This document shows positions 1 to 10,617 of a stretch of 64,000 nucleotides of DNA, piece after piece. The stretch's first letter is position 1. Every line of letters starts with the position of its first letter. Below the pieces are notes generated by a model that ran no database searches, had not been told where the DNA came from, and saw only the letters and a list, made by a program, of their open reading frames with translations. A program made the translations under genes and the position numbers. The stretch covers positions 407,068 to 471,067 of the forward strand of contig NZ_LN889812.1 in NCBI RefSeq assembly GCF_900009145.1, in the 5' to 3' direction. Origin of the DNA: Planktothrix tepida PCC 9214. Lineage in GTDB: Bacteria; Cyanobacteriota; Cyanobacteriia; Cyanobacteriales; Microcoleaceae.

Positions 1-450
1 ATCTATCCTTGGCGAGATTGGGACGCTTTATTTTATGGGCAAGAAATTAGTACCGTTGCCAAAGATGCTTTAAATGTTCGAGGCCCCCAGTTAAATTCTA
101 AACTGTTTAAAGGAGTAACCTTAGCACCGGGTCATCAACTACAATATGAAGCTCATCAGTTTGATTTAGCGATCGCAACGGGATGGAGTTGTTACTATCC
201 TCTGAGTTATTGGGAATTGGTTTTAAAAGAAGTTAAACGAGTGGTTAAACCGGGTGGAGATTTTGTGTTTGATGTGTTAATTCCCGATGCCGAATTAGCC
301 GAAGATTGGGCAATCTTAGAAACCTATTTAGGCACAGAAGTATTTTTAGAACCCTTAGACAATTGGGAAACCCTTATTAAAGCAACAGGTGCTAAAATTT
401 TAAAACGGAAGCCCGGAACGTTATTTCAACTTTATAAAATCCGCTTTTAA
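1..450 (+). CDS. SAM-dependent methyltransferase, 5'-truncated by window edge
   Basis: The frame is open from the first base of the window to a TAA at 448-450, so the start lies upstream and about 149 residues are visible. The stretch FDLAIATGWSCYYPL followed by LKEVKRVVKPGGDFVFDVL resembles the post-motif II/III part of class I methyltransferases, where a hydrophobic strand precedes a helix and a KPGG turn. Substrate cannot be told. The next gene starts 8 bases after the stop, so they may be co-transcribed. The family call rests on the KPGG region only, because the SAM-binding GxGxG loop is outside the window. Confidence 0.6.
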   Translation: MYPWRDWDALFYGQEISTVAKDALNVRGPQLNSKLFKGVTLAPGHQLQYEAHQFDLAIATGWSCYYPLSYWELVLKEVKRVVKPGGDFVFDVLIPDAELAEDWAILETYLGTEVFLEPLDNWETLIKATGAKILKRKPGTLFQLYKIRF

Positions 451-458
451 ACGGAATC

Positions 459-1682
459 ATGATCATTGACCTGTTGTTAATTGGTGCATTGGGATTTCTA
501 GGAAGTTTTGGACACTGTTTGGGAATGTGCGGCCCCTTAACCGTTGCCTTTTCCTTTTCCGATGAATCTTTACCGACTCGTAAAATTCCCTTTCAATTTT
601 ATCTGTTATTAAATTTAGGTCGAATTCTCAGTTATGCCTTGGTTGGGGCTCTCATTGGTGGAGTAGGTTCGGTCTTAATTGCCAGTGGGCAAATGGCAGG
701 AATAGGCAGTTTTTTTCGCCAAGGAATTGCCATTTTAACCGGAATATTATTAATTATTTTAGGATTAGCTCAAATTAACCCCACAATCTTTCATCGCTTC
801 CCGATTATTCATCCTTTATCTCCCCAAAATTTGCATCATCACCTGAGTAAACTCATGGTGAATGTTTCCTTACAAAAGCATTTTTTTACTCCCTTATTAT
901 TAGGATTAATTTGGGGCTTTATTCCCTGTGGCTTTCTCTATACCGCCCAAATTAAAGCCGCAGAAACAGGCAATATTGGCTGGGGAATATTAACGATGTT
1001 AGCCTTTGGTTTAGGAACCTTCCCAACGATGTTAGGGGTGGGATTATTAACCGGAAAATTCACCGCAGACCGTCGTAGTCAACTGTTTAGACTGGGGGGA
1101 TGGATTACTTTATTAATCGGAATTTTAACCTTATTAAGAACCGGAAATCATGTTGATTATTCTGGTTATGGTTCCTTAATTTGTTTAATAGTTGCCTTAA
1201 TTGCTCGTCCTATTAGTCGGTTATGGTCACAACCTTTAAAATATAGACGAGTGTTTGGAGTGAGTGCTTTTATCTTAGCCGTTGTTCATACGGTACAAAT
1301 GTTAGATCATACCTTTCAATGGAATTTAACCGGGTTTGACTTTATGATTCCTCAACATCAAGGCGGAATTATAGCCGGAGGATTGGCTTTTTTATTAATG
1401 GTTCCTCTGGCGATTACCAGTTTTGATAAAATTCAAAATCAATTAGGTATTCTTTGGCGTAGAATTCATTTATTAGCGGTTCCAGCCTTTATTTTAGCGG
1501 TGATTCATACTCTCTTAATTGGGTCAAACTATTTAGGCGGATTTGAATTAACCCTAATGATTAAAATTAGAGTTGCATTGCTTCTATTGTTAAGTTTAGT
1601 GGTATTATTAATTCGCTATCAAACCGTTTGGTCATTCTTTGGGTTAAAAAAGTTATATGTTGCACCCCTTAAACAAAAATAA
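459..1682 (+). CDS. DsbD_2/TauE-like membrane protein fused to a ferric-reductase-like domain
   Basis: This 407-residue polytopic membrane protein begins at an ATG 8 bases after the upstream stop. Residues 1-230 carry GHCLGMCGP near the N-terminus and GFIPCGFLYTAQ about residue 150, the paired cysteine motifs of the DsbD_2/UreH-like transmembrane family (often annotated sulfite exporter TauE/SafE). Residues about 255-405 hold further helices with spaced histidines (AVVHTVQMLDHTF, IHLLAVPAFILAVIHTLL). These look like the haem-ligating histidines of the ferric reductase/MsrQ-type domain. The inferred role is electron or thiol transfer across the membrane, possibly tied to metal handling. The 3' end overlaps the next gene by 26 bases, which suggests translational coupling. 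Confidence 0.7.
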   Translation: MIIDLLLIGALGFLGSFGHCLGMCGPLTVAFSFSDESLPTRKIPFQFYLLLNLGRILSYALVGALIGGVGSVLIASGQMAGIGSFFRQGIAILTGILLIILGLAQINPTIFHRFPIIHPLSPQNLHHHLSKLMVNVSLQKHFFTPLLLGLIWGFIPCGFLYTAQIKAAETGNIGWGILTMLAFGLGTFPTMLGVGLLTGKFTADRRSQLFRLGGWITLLIGILTLLRTGNHVDYSGYGSLICLIVALIARPISRLWSQPLKYRRVFGVSAFILAVVHTVQMLDHTFQWNLTGFDFMIPQHQGGIIAGGLAFLLMVPLAITSFDKIQNQLGILWRRIHLLAVPAFILAVIHTLLIGSNYLGGFELTLMIKIRVALLLLLSLVVLLIRYQTVWSFFGLKKLYVAPLKQK

Positions 1683-2127
1683 GTCCTTAAAATTATTATT
1701 AATTCTGGGAACATTATTCGCCTTCCCACCGCTACAAAAATCTCCCTATATTAACCCAGCAATCGCTCATGAAGTAGAAGTTTCTGGGGATGTAGCGGTA
1801 ACATTTCACCTCGAACCCAATCATAATCCCCGTGTCGGACAAAAAGCAACGATATGGTTTGTTTTAACTCGTCGGGGAGGACAAATGATTCCTTTATCCC
1901 AATGTAATTGTCAATTGTCAATTTATCGAGAACCCAGAAAAGCCACTGATAAACCGTTAATTCAGCCTCAACTCAAAGCAATTTCCGCCGAAAAATATCA
2001 AGGTATTCCCGGAACCGAGGTGATCTTTCCCACAGTGGGAATTTATCAATTGGAATTAAAAGGAACTGCTAAAACTAACAATAGTTTTAAACCGTTTAAA
2101 GCTGATTATTCGGTTACGGTTCGATAA
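1657..2127 (+). CDS. secreted protein of unknown function, FixH/YtkA-like fold possible
   Basis: The product has 156 residues. A basic start (NKNKSLK) and a hydrophobic stretch ending near PAIAHE look like an N-terminal signal or anchor. The rest is a predicted beta-rich domain with one CNC pair at about residue 88 and a closing segment, GIYQLELKGTA, typical of Ig-like domains in FixH/YtkA-type proteins. It overlaps the preceding membrane gene by 26 bases, so the two probably work together at the membrane or in the periplasm. Function is not recognised; the fold suggestion is inference from the strand pattern only. Confidence 0.6.
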   Translation: MLHPLNKNKSLKLLLILGTLFAFPPLQKSPYINPAIAHEVEVSGDVAVTFHLEPNHNPRVGQKATIWFVLTRRGGQMIPLSQCNCQLSIYREPRKATDKPLIQPQLKAISAEKYQGIPGTEVIFPTVGIYQLELKGTAKTNNSFKPFKADYSVTVR

Positions 2128-2161
2128 GTATCCAAACATCATTATTTACACATTTATAATT

Positions 2162-2345
2162 CCCTGTTCCTTAGTGCAACTTTGGGATCTTGATGAAGAA
2201 CCAATTAGCAAAGTGGTTGCAGCCCGGATGCGACTGGTAAGGCGTAAATTAGCCAGCTATAGTGCTATATAACTGTGATTGCCCGATTGAAACGGTTCCT
2301 GGTCAAGGTTATCGATTTTTAACCCAAGTAACAGAAGTTCGTTAA
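2162..2345 (+). pseudogene. remnant of an OmpR-family response regulator DNA-binding domain
   Basis: In one frame 2162-2269 reads QLWDLDEEPISKVVAARMRL followed by VRRKLASY. The match then moves to another frame as NCDCPIETVPGQGYRF and ends at TAA 2343-2345. Together this is the winged-helix end of an OmpR-type regulator: the recognition helix with RRKL, then the closing TVPGQGYRF wing. It resembles cyanobacterial RppA-like proteins. A frameshift near 2270 and the absence of a receiver domain upstream make it a dead 3' fragment. It sits between the membrane pair and sbtA. Confidence 0.65.
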
Positions 2346-2824
2346 AGCGTAATGGTTACGGTAAAGCACTAAGATTTTGGCATGAACGGTAGTTGAGCTT
2401 GTCGAAATGTTCTCGGTTCGCTGTTCTCGCTTCAAATCGTGCTATAACAGTGATCAACACCTATTCTGCGTACTGGATTCGTCTCACGCCTAAACTTTTT
2501 TGTTGGGCTGTCAGTAAGGAAAACTTATGATTTGAATTTGAAGTTATTAGACATCTCCATGTAAAGCGATCACAAGTTGATGCAACTTTAAGGATAGAGT
2601 GAAGTACATAAGATTTTGAATCTTAATAGATCTTGGTCTATAGAACTTACTGCGGGACAGCGACACCTTCCCGTCCTATTCGGAGAGTGCTCATCTCTGA
2701 ACTTCCTGCTGACAGGTGTTCGTCTAAAACCTATGCTGTAGGGGTGAATCGCTGCATCCTTACTTTTTAAAACTCACTTATCACAATAATCAGTCTTCTT
2801 TAGAGAAGGCAGGAGGAGGTATTC
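2346..2824 (+). other. non-coding stretch, leader region of sbtA
   Basis: About 480 bases hold no convincing gene. The end contains a strong ribosome binding site (AGGAGGAGGT at 2811-2820) five bases before the GTG start of sbtA. A short stem, CTTCT/AGAAG, lies just before it at about 2794-2807. The promoter of the carbon-responsive sbtA operon is expected here, but no NdhR or CmpR operator could be identified by eye. Confidence 0.5.
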
Positions 2825-3973
2825 GTGGATTTTTTTTCCTTGTTTGTAATGGACTTCATTAAGCAATTGCAGTCCCCCACACTCGGCTTTTTGATTGGTG
2901 GGATGATCATTGCTGCCCTTGGTAGCGAATTGGTAATTCCAGAGTCAATTTGTACGATCATCGTCTTCATGCTACTCACCAAAATCGGTCTGAGCGGTGG
3001 TATTGCGATCCGCAATTCCAACCTAACAGAGATGATTTTACCTGCACTATTTTCTGTAGCAGTCGGGATTCTGGTTGTATTCATCGCACGCTATACCTTA
3101 GCCAATCTGCCAAAGGTCAAAACCGTTGATGCAATTGCGACCGGGGGATTGTTTGGTGCGGTGAGTGGCTCTACCATGGCTGCCGCCCTGACACTACTGG
3201 AAGAAGAAAAAATCTCATACGAAGCATGGGCTGGCGCACTCTATCCCTTCATGGATATCCCCGCGCTCGTAACTGCAATTGTGGTGGCTAACATTTATCT
3301 CAACAAGAAAAAACGTAAGGTAGAAGAAGAGTCTCTCAGTAAGCAGGAGTATCTTAGCAAGCAAGAGTATCTCAGTAAGCAGCCCGTTGCGGCAGGTAAT
3401 TATCCCGATCAGCCAGAATATCCTAGCAGTCGGCAAGAATATCTCAGCCAGCAGAAGGCCTCTCGGGATAATGGGGTTAAGATCTGGCCGATCATCGAGG
3501 AAAGCCTTCGGGGGCCAGCTTTATCAGCAATGTTGTTAGGCCTCGCTCTTGGACTGTTCACCCAGCCAGAAAGTGTCTATAAAAGCTTCTACGATCCCGC
3601 CTTTCGTGGCTTGCTTTCGATTTTGATGCTGGTCATGGGTATGGAAGCTTGGTCGAGAATTGGCGAACTGCGTAAGGTAGCCCAATGGTACGTTGTGTAT
3701 AGTGTGGCTGCACCGTTTGTACATGGATTAATCGCCTTCGGTCTCGGCATGATTGCCCACTACGCCACCGGATTCAGCATGGGTGGTGTTGTCATCTTAG
3801 CTGTTATCGCTTCCTCTAGTTCAGACATCTCAGGCCCACCTACGCTGCGCGCCGGGATTCCATCAGCCAATCCCTCTGCTTACATTGGTGCTTCCACCGC
3901 CATCGGTACACCCGTTGCGATCGGCTTGTGTATTCCGTTCTTTATCGGGCTTGCCCAAGCGATCGGTGGCTAA
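2825..3973 (+). CDS. sbtA: sodium-dependent bicarbonate transporter SbtA
   Basis: This 382-residue inner-membrane protein starts at GTG 2825 behind AGGAGGAGGT. The N-terminal FIKQLQSPTLGFLIGGMIIA and motifs such as GGLFGAVSGSTMAAALTLLE, and SSSSDISGPPTLRAGIPSAN near the C-terminus, are those of SbtA, the high-affinity Na+/HCO3- symporter of the CO2-concentrating mechanism. It has two inverted halves of helices joined by a cytoplasmic loop. That loop, residues about 160-215, contains repeated LSKQEY/SRQEYL units. sbtB follows 98 bases later, as usual. Codon usage is visibly more GC-rich (CTG, GCC, ATC) than the TTA-rich neighbours, which may reflect high expression or transfer. Confidence 0.95.
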   Translation: MDFFSLFVMDFIKQLQSPTLGFLIGGMIIAALGSELVIPESICTIIVFMLLTKIGLSGGIAIRNSNLTEMILPALFSVAVGILVVFIARYTLANLPKVKTVDAIATGGLFGAVSGSTMAAALTLLEEEKISYEAWAGALYPFMDIPALVTAIVVANIYLNKKKRKVEEESLSKQEYLSKQEYLSKQPVAAGNYPDQPEYPSSRQEYLSQQKASRDNGVKIWPIIEESLRGPALSAMLLGLALGLFTQPESVYKSFYDPAFRGLLSILMLVMGMEAWSRIGELRKVAQWYVVYSVAAPFVHGLIAFGLGMIAHYATGFSMGGVVILAVIASSSSDISGPPTLRAGIPSANPSAYIGASTAIGTPVAIGLCIPFFIGLAQAIGG

Positions 3974-4038
3974 TCTCAGACGAGCTACGGTCTGTTGGTA
4001 CTCCCTTGACCTGGCAGACCAAGCAACTGAACATATAA

Positions 4039-4404
<366 letters not shown>

Positions 4405-4423
4405 ATCAAGATGACGTAGACAC

Positions 4424-4452
4424 AAAAAGCCGGGGCATGACCCCGGCTTTTT
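4424..4452 (+). terminator. Rho-independent terminator of sbtAB
   Basis: A perfect 12-bp inverted repeat (AAAAAGCCGGGG / CCCCGGCTTTTT) surrounds a five-base CATGA loop and ends in a T run, 20 bases after the sbtB stop. Confidence 0.9.
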
Positions 4453-4664
4453 AGCTTCTTCCGCAAGAAGCCGGATTTAAAAATGTCCTAACCGTAATGC
4501 GTCGTGCTATAGCCGCATTTCTGGCTTGCGGGACTTGGGTTTAAACCCAATTTTTTCGATAAACTACAATTAGACTTCGACCTAATATTCTCCAGGTTAG
4601 AAAATAGAAATAATCTTACTCAAAACCATCATAGCGAAGCTCAAAAACTTAGAAAGCAAAAATA

Positions 4665-6434
4665 ATGTTTAAAACGACTCATCCATTACAGCGTCTTCTA
4701 CAGTATGCTCGACCCTATCAAAAAACCATTGGGTTAGCAACGCTTTATTCAATTTTAAATAAAATCTTTGATTTAGCTCCTCCGGTTTTAATTGGCTGGG
4801 CTGTTGATGTGGTGATTAATCCTAAAACTTCTTTTTTAGTCAACTGGGGAATTCAAGGAGCGTTTAATCAACTGTTGTTTTTATCGATATTAAGTTTAAT
4901 CATCTGGAGTTTAGAATCGCTTTTTGAATATGCGTATAAAATCCTCTGGCGCAATTTAGCCCAAACCTTACAACATGATTTAAGATTAGAAGCCTACGGA
5001 CATTTACAAGAATTAGAACTTGCCTACTTTGAAGAACGCAGTAGTGGCAGTTTAATGTCTATTTTAAATGATGATATTAATCAGTTAGAACGATTTTTAG
5101 ATATTGGTGCGAATGAAATTATCCAAGTCATTACAACAGTAATTGTAATTGGGGCAGCCTTTTTTATTTTAGCACCGAGTGTGGCTTGGTGGGCAATGTT
5201 ACCGATGCCATTTATTGTTTGGGGTTCCGTTTGGTTTCAAAAATTACTCGCCCCTCGTTATGCCGATGTTCGGGAAAAAGTGAGTTTACTGAATGGACAA
5301 TTAGCCAATAATTTAGGCGGTATTACAACGATTAAAAGTTTCACGGCTGAAAACTATGAAAGTCAACGGATAAATTATCATAGTGAAGCCTATCGTCAAA
5401 GTAATAAACGGGCAATTACCTTATCTTCGGCTTATGTTCCCGTGATTAGAAGTTTAATTTTATTTGGATTTATTGCAACTTTATTATTAGGGGGATTACA
5501 AGTTACTTCAGGACAATTAGCTGTCGGAACCTATAGCGTTTTAGTGTTTATTACCCAACGGTTATTATGGCCGTTAACTCGGTTAGGAGATACCTTTGAT
5601 CAATATCAACGGGCGATGGCTTCTGTTAACCGGGTGATGAATTTACTAGATACTCCGATTGAAATTCATCCAGGGGATATTCCTCTTCCTATTTCTGCTG
5701 TTCGGGGAGAAATTGAATTTAAAAATATCTATTTTTCCTATAAAAATCGCTATCCCGTGATTCAAGATTTATCCCTCAAAATTCCAGCAGGGAAAACGAT
5801 TGCAATTGTCGGTTCTACGGGATCGGGAAAAAGTACCTTAGTTAAATTGTTATTACGATTGTATGAAATTAATGCAGGAGTGATTACCCTAGATGGAATT
5901 GAATTAGATCGCTTAAGGTTAGGAGATTTACGGCAAGCCATCGGGTTAGTTAGTCAGGATGTTTTCTTATTTCATGGAACCGTTGCTGAAAATATTGCCT
6001 ATGGAACCTTTGATGCGTCTTTAACTGATATTATTGCAGCCGCAAAAGTGGCAGAAGCCGATGAATTTATTAACGATTTACCATCAGGATATGATACAAT
6101 AGTCGGAGAACGGGGTCAAAAATTATCCGGTGGACAACGACAACGGATTGCGATCGCCAGAGCCGTGTTAAAAAATCCCCCGATTTTAATCTTAGATGAA
6201 GCGACTTCTGCGGTGGATAATGAAACCGAAGCCGCCATTCAACGTTCCTTAGAAAAAATTACCAAAAATCGCACCACAATTGCCATCGCCCATCGCCTTT
6301 CAACGGTTAGAAATGCCGATTGTATTTATGTGATGGAACACGGTAAATTAGTGGAATCAGGAACCCATGAAAACCTTTTAGAAGCACCCGGTATTTATGC
6401 GGGGTTATGGCGGGTGCAGTCCGGTTTAAATTAG
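4665..6434 (+). CDS. ABC exporter, fused permease and ATPase
   Basis: This 589-residue half-transporter has an N-terminal ABC type-1 transmembrane domain (residues about 15-310, six helices) and a C-terminal nucleotide-binding domain. The Walker A is VGSTGSGKST (about residue 384), the signature LSGGQRQRIAIARA, and the Walker B PPILILDEATSAVD followed by an IAHRLSTV H-loop. This is the MsbA/HlyB-like family that works as a dimer to export lipids, drugs or peptides; substrate is unknown. There is no peptidase domain. It is monocistronic as far as seen, with a hairpin just after the stop. Confidence 0.9.
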   Translation: MFKTTHPLQRLLQYARPYQKTIGLATLYSILNKIFDLAPPVLIGWAVDVVINPKTSFLVNWGIQGAFNQLLFLSILSLIIWSLESLFEYAYKILWRNLAQTLQHDLRLEAYGHLQELELAYFEERSSGSLMSILNDDINQLERFLDIGANEIIQVITTVIVIGAAFFILAPSVAWWAMLPMPFIVWGSVWFQKLLAPRYADVREKVSLLNGQLANNLGGITTIKSFTAENYESQRINYHSEAYRQSNKRAITLSSAYVPVIRSLILFGFIATLLLGGLQVTSGQLAVGTYSVLVFITQRLLWPLTRLGDTFDQYQRAMASVNRVMNLLDTPIEIHPGDIPLPISAVRGEIEFKNIYFSYKNRYPVIQDLSLKIPAGKTIAIVGSTGSGKSTLVKLLLRLYEINAGVITLDGIELDRLRLGDLRQAIGLVSQDVFLFHGTVAENIAYGTFDASLTDIIAAAKVAEADEFINDLPSGYDTIVGERGQKLSGGQRQRIAIARAVLKNPPILILDEATSAVDNETEAAIQRSLEKITKNRTTIAIAHRLSTVRNADCIYVMEHGKLVESGTHENLLEAPGIYAGLWRVQSGLN

Positions 6435-6441
6435 CCCGTGG

Positions 6442-6460
6442 AACAGGCATCTTGCCTGTT
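6442..6460. other. short perfect stem-loop after the ABC exporter
   Basis: AACAGGCA-TCT-TGCCTGTT forms an 8-bp stem with a 3-base loop, starting 8 bases after the stop. No T run follows, so it may protect the 3' end rather than terminate, or be a dispersed repeat. Confidence 0.5.
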
Positions 6461-6549
6461 AACTTAACAATAGGCAACCAGGAAATGCTAGAATAATCAG
6501 TGATTTATTCAAACCCTATAAATTTTCGTAACCATATCCTGCTCTTGCC

Positions 6550-9333
6550 ATGTTAAAAGCTCTGTTGGGTGATCCGAATGCGCGTAAACTTAAAAAATAT
6601 CAGCCTCTTGTCACGGATATCAACATTTTAGAGGAAGAAATTCAAAGCCTCTCGGATGATCAGTTGCGGGCGAAGACAGGAGAATTTAAGGAAAAATTAG
6701 CCAAAGCTCGAAACCGAGACGACGAAAATCAAATCCTCGATGAAATTCTCCCCGAAGCCTTTGCGGTGGTTCGAGAAGCTGGAAAGCGAGTTTTGGGGAT
6801 GCGACACTTTGATGTCCAACTCCTAGGTGGCATTATTCTACACACGGGGCAAATTGCCGAGATGAAAACCGGGGAAGGTAAAACCCTGGTTTCCACCCTT
6901 CCCGCCTATCTCAACGCTTTAACGGGAAAAGGAGTTCACGTCATCACCGTTAACGATTATCTCGCCCGTCGGGACGCGGAATGGATGGGACAAATTCATC
7001 GTTTCCTTGGCTTGAGTGTAGGGCTTATCCAACAAGATATGAGTCCCGATGCGCGCAAAAAAAACTACAACTGTGATGTTACTTACGGAACAAACAGTGA
7101 AATGGGGTTTGATTACCTGCGCGACAACATGGCAACTTCAATGGATGAAGTGGTGCAGCGCCCCTTTAACTATTGCATTATTGACGAAGTAGACTCGGTT
7201 TTAGTCGATGAAGCTCGGACACCGTTAATTATTTCCGGTCAAGTGGAACGTCCGAGTCAAAAATATATGCGGGCGGCGGAAGTTGCCCAAATGATGCTAA
7301 AAGAAGAACATTATGAAGTGGATGAAAAAGGCCGTAATGTTCTGATGACCGATGAAGGGTTTGCTAGAGCAGAAGAACTATTTGGGGTTCAAGATTTATA
7401 TGATCCCAATGATCCTTGGGCACACTTTGTTTTTAATGCTCTAAAAGCCAAAGAATTATTTATTAAAGACGTTAACTATATTGTGGGCGGTGGGGAAGTC
7501 ATTATTGTTGATGAATTTACCGGACGGGTGATGCCGGGACGGCGTTGGAGTGACGGGTTGCACCAAGCTATTGAAGCGAAAGAACGGGTGGATATTCAAC
7601 CGGAAACCCAAACTTTAGCCACCATTACTTATCAAAATTTCTTCCTGTTATATCCGAAATTATCGGGGATGACGGGAACGGCAAAAACCGAAGAAGCGGA
7701 ATTTGAACGTATCTATAATTTGCAAGTTACTATTATTCCGACTAACCGGGTTACGGGACGGCAAGATTTACCTGATGTGGTGTATAAAACCGAGGAAGGA
7801 AAATGGACTTCTATTGCCGAAGAATGCGCCGATTTGCATAAAGAAGGTCGCCCGGTTTTAGTGGGAACCACCAGCGTTGAAAAGTCAGAAATTCTGTCTA
7901 ATTTATTACAACAACGCAAAATTCCCCATAATTTATTAAATGCTAAACCGGAAAACGTAGAACGGGAATCAGAAATTATTGCCCAAGCCGGACGCAAAGG
8001 GGCTGTAACTATTTCCACTAACATGGCTGGACGAGGAACGGATATTATTTTAGGGGGAAATGCGGAATTTATGGGGCGGCTAAAAATGCGCGAGTATTTG
8101 ATGCCAAAAATTGTTAAACCCGATGATGAACGGGAATTAGCGATCGCGGGTGTACCCGGTAGTCGTCGCCCCGCCGCCCAGGGATTTGATATGAGTAAAA
8201 AACCGAAAACCTGGAAAGTGGCGACGCAATTATTCCCCACAGAATTATCAAAATCTACCGAACAAAAGCTAAAAGAAGCCGTTGATTTTGCTGTGGGAGT
8301 GCATGGAGAACGCAGTTTACCGGAGTTACAAGCGGAGGATTTATTAGCCGTCGCCTCGGAAAAAGCTCCTACCTCTGATCCGGTGATTCAGAAACTCCGC
8401 GAGGTGTATAACTTGATTGTTAAAGAGTATGAAAACTTCACCAAGCGAGAACATAACGAAGTGGTGGAACTAGGTGGACTTCATGTGATTGGAACAGAAC
8501 GCCACGAATCTCGACGCATTGACAACCAACTGCGGGGACGGGCTGGACGACAAGGCGACCCCGGTTCAACGCGGTTTTTCCTGAGTTTACAGGATAATTT
8601 ATTACGGATTTTTGGCGGTGATCGGGTTGCGGGATTAATGGATGCTTTTAATGTTGATGAAGATATGCCCATTGAGTCTCGATTATTAACGCGATCGCTA
8701 GAAAATGCCCAACGGAAAGTCGAAACTTACTATTACGATATTCGTAAACAGGTGTTTGAATATGACGAGGTAATGAACAACCAACGACGGGCAATTTATG
8801 CGGAACGTCGCCGGGTTTTAGAAGGGCAAGATTTGAAAGAACAAGTGATTAAATATGGCGAACAAACGATGGATGACATCGTAGAAGCTTATATTAATCC
8901 TGATTTACCGTCGGAAGAATGGGATTTAGAAAATCTGGTGAGTAAAGCGAAGGAATTTGTTTATCTTTTAGCCGATTTAACCGCCGATCAATTTGTAGAT
9001 TTATCGGTGGATGAAATTAAAACTTTCCTCCATGAGCAGTTACGCAATGCCTATGATATTAAGGAAGCACAAGTCAATCAAATTCGCGCTGGCTTAATGC
9101 GGGAAGCAGAACGCTTTTTTATTCTGCAACAAATTGATACGTTGTGGCGGGAACATTTACAACAAATGGATGCGTTACGCGAGTCCGTCGGCTTGCGGAG
9201 TTATGGACAAAAAGACCCCTTAATCGAATACAAGAGCGAAGGCTATGAATTGTTCTTGGATATGATGACCGATATTCGCCGAAATGTTATCTATTCCATG
9301 TTCCAATTCCAGCCTCAACCCATGACAGCCTAG
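6550..9333 (+). CDS. secA: preprotein translocase ATPase SecA
   Basis: This 927-residue motor ATPase drives Sec-dependent export across the plasma and thylakoid membranes. The start [20 protein letters not shown] is typical. Visible motifs are Walker [11 protein letters not shown] (about residue 103), [18 protein letters not shown], the DEAD-like [20 protein letters not shown], the TGTAKTE and GRGTDI helicase motifs, and the [14 protein letters not shown] motif VI. The C-terminus ends [10 protein letters not shown] without the zinc-binding cysteine tail of E. coli SecA, as usual in cyanobacteria. A converging terminator separates it from the catalase gene. Confidence 0.98.
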   Translation: MLKALLGDPNARKLKKYQPLVTDINILEEEIQSLSDDQLRAKTGEFKEKLAKARNRDDENQILDEILPEAFAVVREAGKRVLGMRHFDVQLLGGIILHTGQIAEMKTGEGKTLVSTLPAYLNALTGKGVHVITVNDYLARRDAEWMGQIHRFLGLSVGLIQQDMSPDARKKNYNCDVTYGTNSEMGFDYLRDNMATSMDEVVQRPFNYCIIDEVDSVLVDEARTPLIISGQVERPSQKYMRAAEVAQMMLKEEHYEVDEKGRNVLMTDEGFARAEELFGVQDLYDPNDPWAHFVFNALKAKELFIKDVNYIVGGGEVIIVDEFTGRVMPGRRWSDGLHQAIEAKERVDIQPETQTLATITYQNFFLLYPKLSGMTGTAKTEEAEFERIYNLQVTIIPTNRVTGRQDLPDVVYKTEEGKWTSIAEECADLHKEGRPVLVGTTSVEKSEILSNLLQQRKIPHNLLNAKPENVERESEIIAQAGRKGAVTISTNMAGRGTDIILGGNAEFMGRLKMREYLMPKIVKPDDERELAIAGVPGSRRPAAQGFDMSKKPKTWKVATQLFPTELSKSTEQKLKEAVDFAVGVHGERSLPELQAEDLLAVASEKAPTSDPVIQKLREVYNLIVKEYENFTKREHNEVVELGGLHVIGTERHESRRIDNQLRGRAGRQGDPGSTRFFLSLQDNLLRIFGGDRVAGLMDAFNVDEDMPIESRLLTRSLENAQRKVETYYYDIRKQVFEYDEVMNNQRRAIYAERRRVLEGQDLKEQVIKYGEQTMDDIVEAYINPDLPSEEWDLENLVSKAKEFVYLLADLTADQFVDLSVDEIKTFLHEQLRNAYDIKEAQVNQIRAGLMREAERFFILQQIDTLWREHLQQMDALRESVGLRSYGQKDPLIEYKSEGYELFLDMMTDIRRNVIYSMFQFQPQPMTA

Positions 9334-9441
9334 GGGTTTAGGTCGGTTTTAGAATTTCTTAAGATAGAGATTCCTCACTTTTTTCTTGACATCCCAAAAT
9401 TATCGTGTATATTTGAGGAGTGTGAGGAGTGAGGTCTGAAA

Positions 9442-9492
9442 AGAAAAAGCACTTGGGGTCGAAACTCGGCCAGACTCCCAGGTGCTTTTTCT
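9442..9492. terminator. bidirectional terminator between secA and Mn catalase
   Basis: AGAAAAAGCACTTGGG (9442-9457) pairs with CCCAGGTGCTTTTTCT (9477-9492), one G-U pair included. T runs on both strands fit shared termination of the two convergent genes. Confidence 0.85.
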
Positions 9493-9534
9493 ATTAATAA
9501 TTCCAGCCAAAAACCGTCCAGGAATCGCCAAAAG

Positions 9535-10221
9535 TTAACGACTAACTTGCGGATCAGCAATATATTGAAAATCAGGTTCCGAATTCCAGGGGCCTCGACT
9601 ATCTTGACCATTGCTGGAGAGATTATAGTAAATATTAACCGTTTCATCCGGTTGAATATTTCCAAATAACGGATCTGTTAATTTCCCTAACGAATCTAAG
9701 GCTTTCATAAACATTTTGGTATGGGAAACTTCACGGGTCAGTAAATACACTAAGGTATCTTTTGTACCGGGGTCAGGCGCTAATTTAATTAACTCTTCAT
9801 AGGTTTGTCGAGCCCCGGCTTCCGCCCCAATATTAGCGCGTAAATCTCGAACAACATCGCCTCCTTCATTCACATAGGCGGCTGTCCAAGCTTGACCTTG
9901 AGAATCTAATAAATGGGGGCCCATTCCTCGAACAGTAAATAAGGTACTTTTAAACGCTTCCGTTTGATCGACATTTTTTGTATGGGCTTCTATCAGTTTC
10001 CCTACCATTTCTAAATGCCCAAATTCTTCAATGGCAATATCTTGAAGCATATCTCGAATACCGGGATTTTCCACATGAAACGATTGTACCCAATATTGCA
10101 AAGCTGCCGTTAACTCCCCCGTCGCTCCCCCAAATTGTTCGAGAAGTAATTGGGCAAAACGAGGATTCGGTTCATCAATATTGATTCCTTTTTCAATCGG
10201 TTCTTTCTTATGAAAAAACAT
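9535..10221 (-). CDS. manganese catalase
   Basis: The product has 228 residues and is a ferritin-like four-helix bundle that disproportionates H2O2 with a dimanganese centre. The ligand pattern is visible: Glu in GGATGELTAALQYW, Glu and His in IAIEEFGHLEMVG, Glu in GAEAGARQTYEELI, and His in LTREVSHTKMFMKAL. The MFFHKKEPI start and the C-terminal DPQVSR end fit the short cyanobacterial members. It probably defends against peroxide. The gene converges on secA, and upstream lies an AT-rich promoter region. Confidence 0.93.
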   Translation of the reverse strand: MFFHKKEPIEKGINIDEPNPRFAQLLLEQFGGATGELTAALQYWVQSFHVENPGIRDMLQDIAIEEFGHLEMVGKLIEAHTKNVDQTEAFKSTLFTVRGMGPHLLDSQGQAWTAAYVNEGGDVVRDLRANIGAEAGARQTYEELIKLAPDPGTKDTLVYLLTREVSHTKMFMKALDSLGKLTDPLFGNIQPDETVNIYYNLSSNGQDSRGPWNSEPDFQYIADPQVSR

Positions 10222-10431
10222 GAAGTTCTCCTAATTGAATCAGCTAATAAAACTCAGAAATCACATTAAAAATTGCTAAAATGTGTTCTATCTATGGAGT
10301 AGTGTATCAACTTCCTCTTGACCTAACCTCTGTCTCAATACCGAGTTAAAATTTTCTTAATTTATACCCAATGAAAGAGGGGATCTTTAATTCATCGTCG
10401 CTCGGTAATACGGTCTTGACAGGGGTAATTT

Positions 10432-10617
10432 TTAAGGCAGATCTGCGGGTTCAGAATTAGGTTTTCCTTCCTTTAGCACTAAAAATATTGAACCCCAAAC
10501 ATAAAAAATTCCCGTGACTAATAACAGCAACATTAATGGGGTTAAGCCTGCAAACGGAGTGATCACTAGCATTAATAACAAACTGAACATTAATAGAGGA
10601 AATGCTTTATTTTTCAT
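10432..10617 (-). CDS. small two-helix membrane protein
   Basis: The product has 61 residues. Two hydrophobic segments (residues about 6-23 and 26-47) are followed by a polar tail, KEGKPNSEPADLP. AGGAG lies at a good distance upstream of the ATG at 10615-10617, which supports a real gene. No family was recognised and no partner is evident. Confidence 0.6.
   Translation of the reverse strand: MKNKAFPLLMFSLLLMLVITPFAGLTPLMLLLLVTGIFYVWGSIFLVLKEGKPNSEPADLP

Noticed and set aside
4500..4664. A further terminator or small gene between sbtB and the ABC exporter
   Set aside because: Only AT-rich sequence without an ORF or a strong stem beyond the terminator at 4424.
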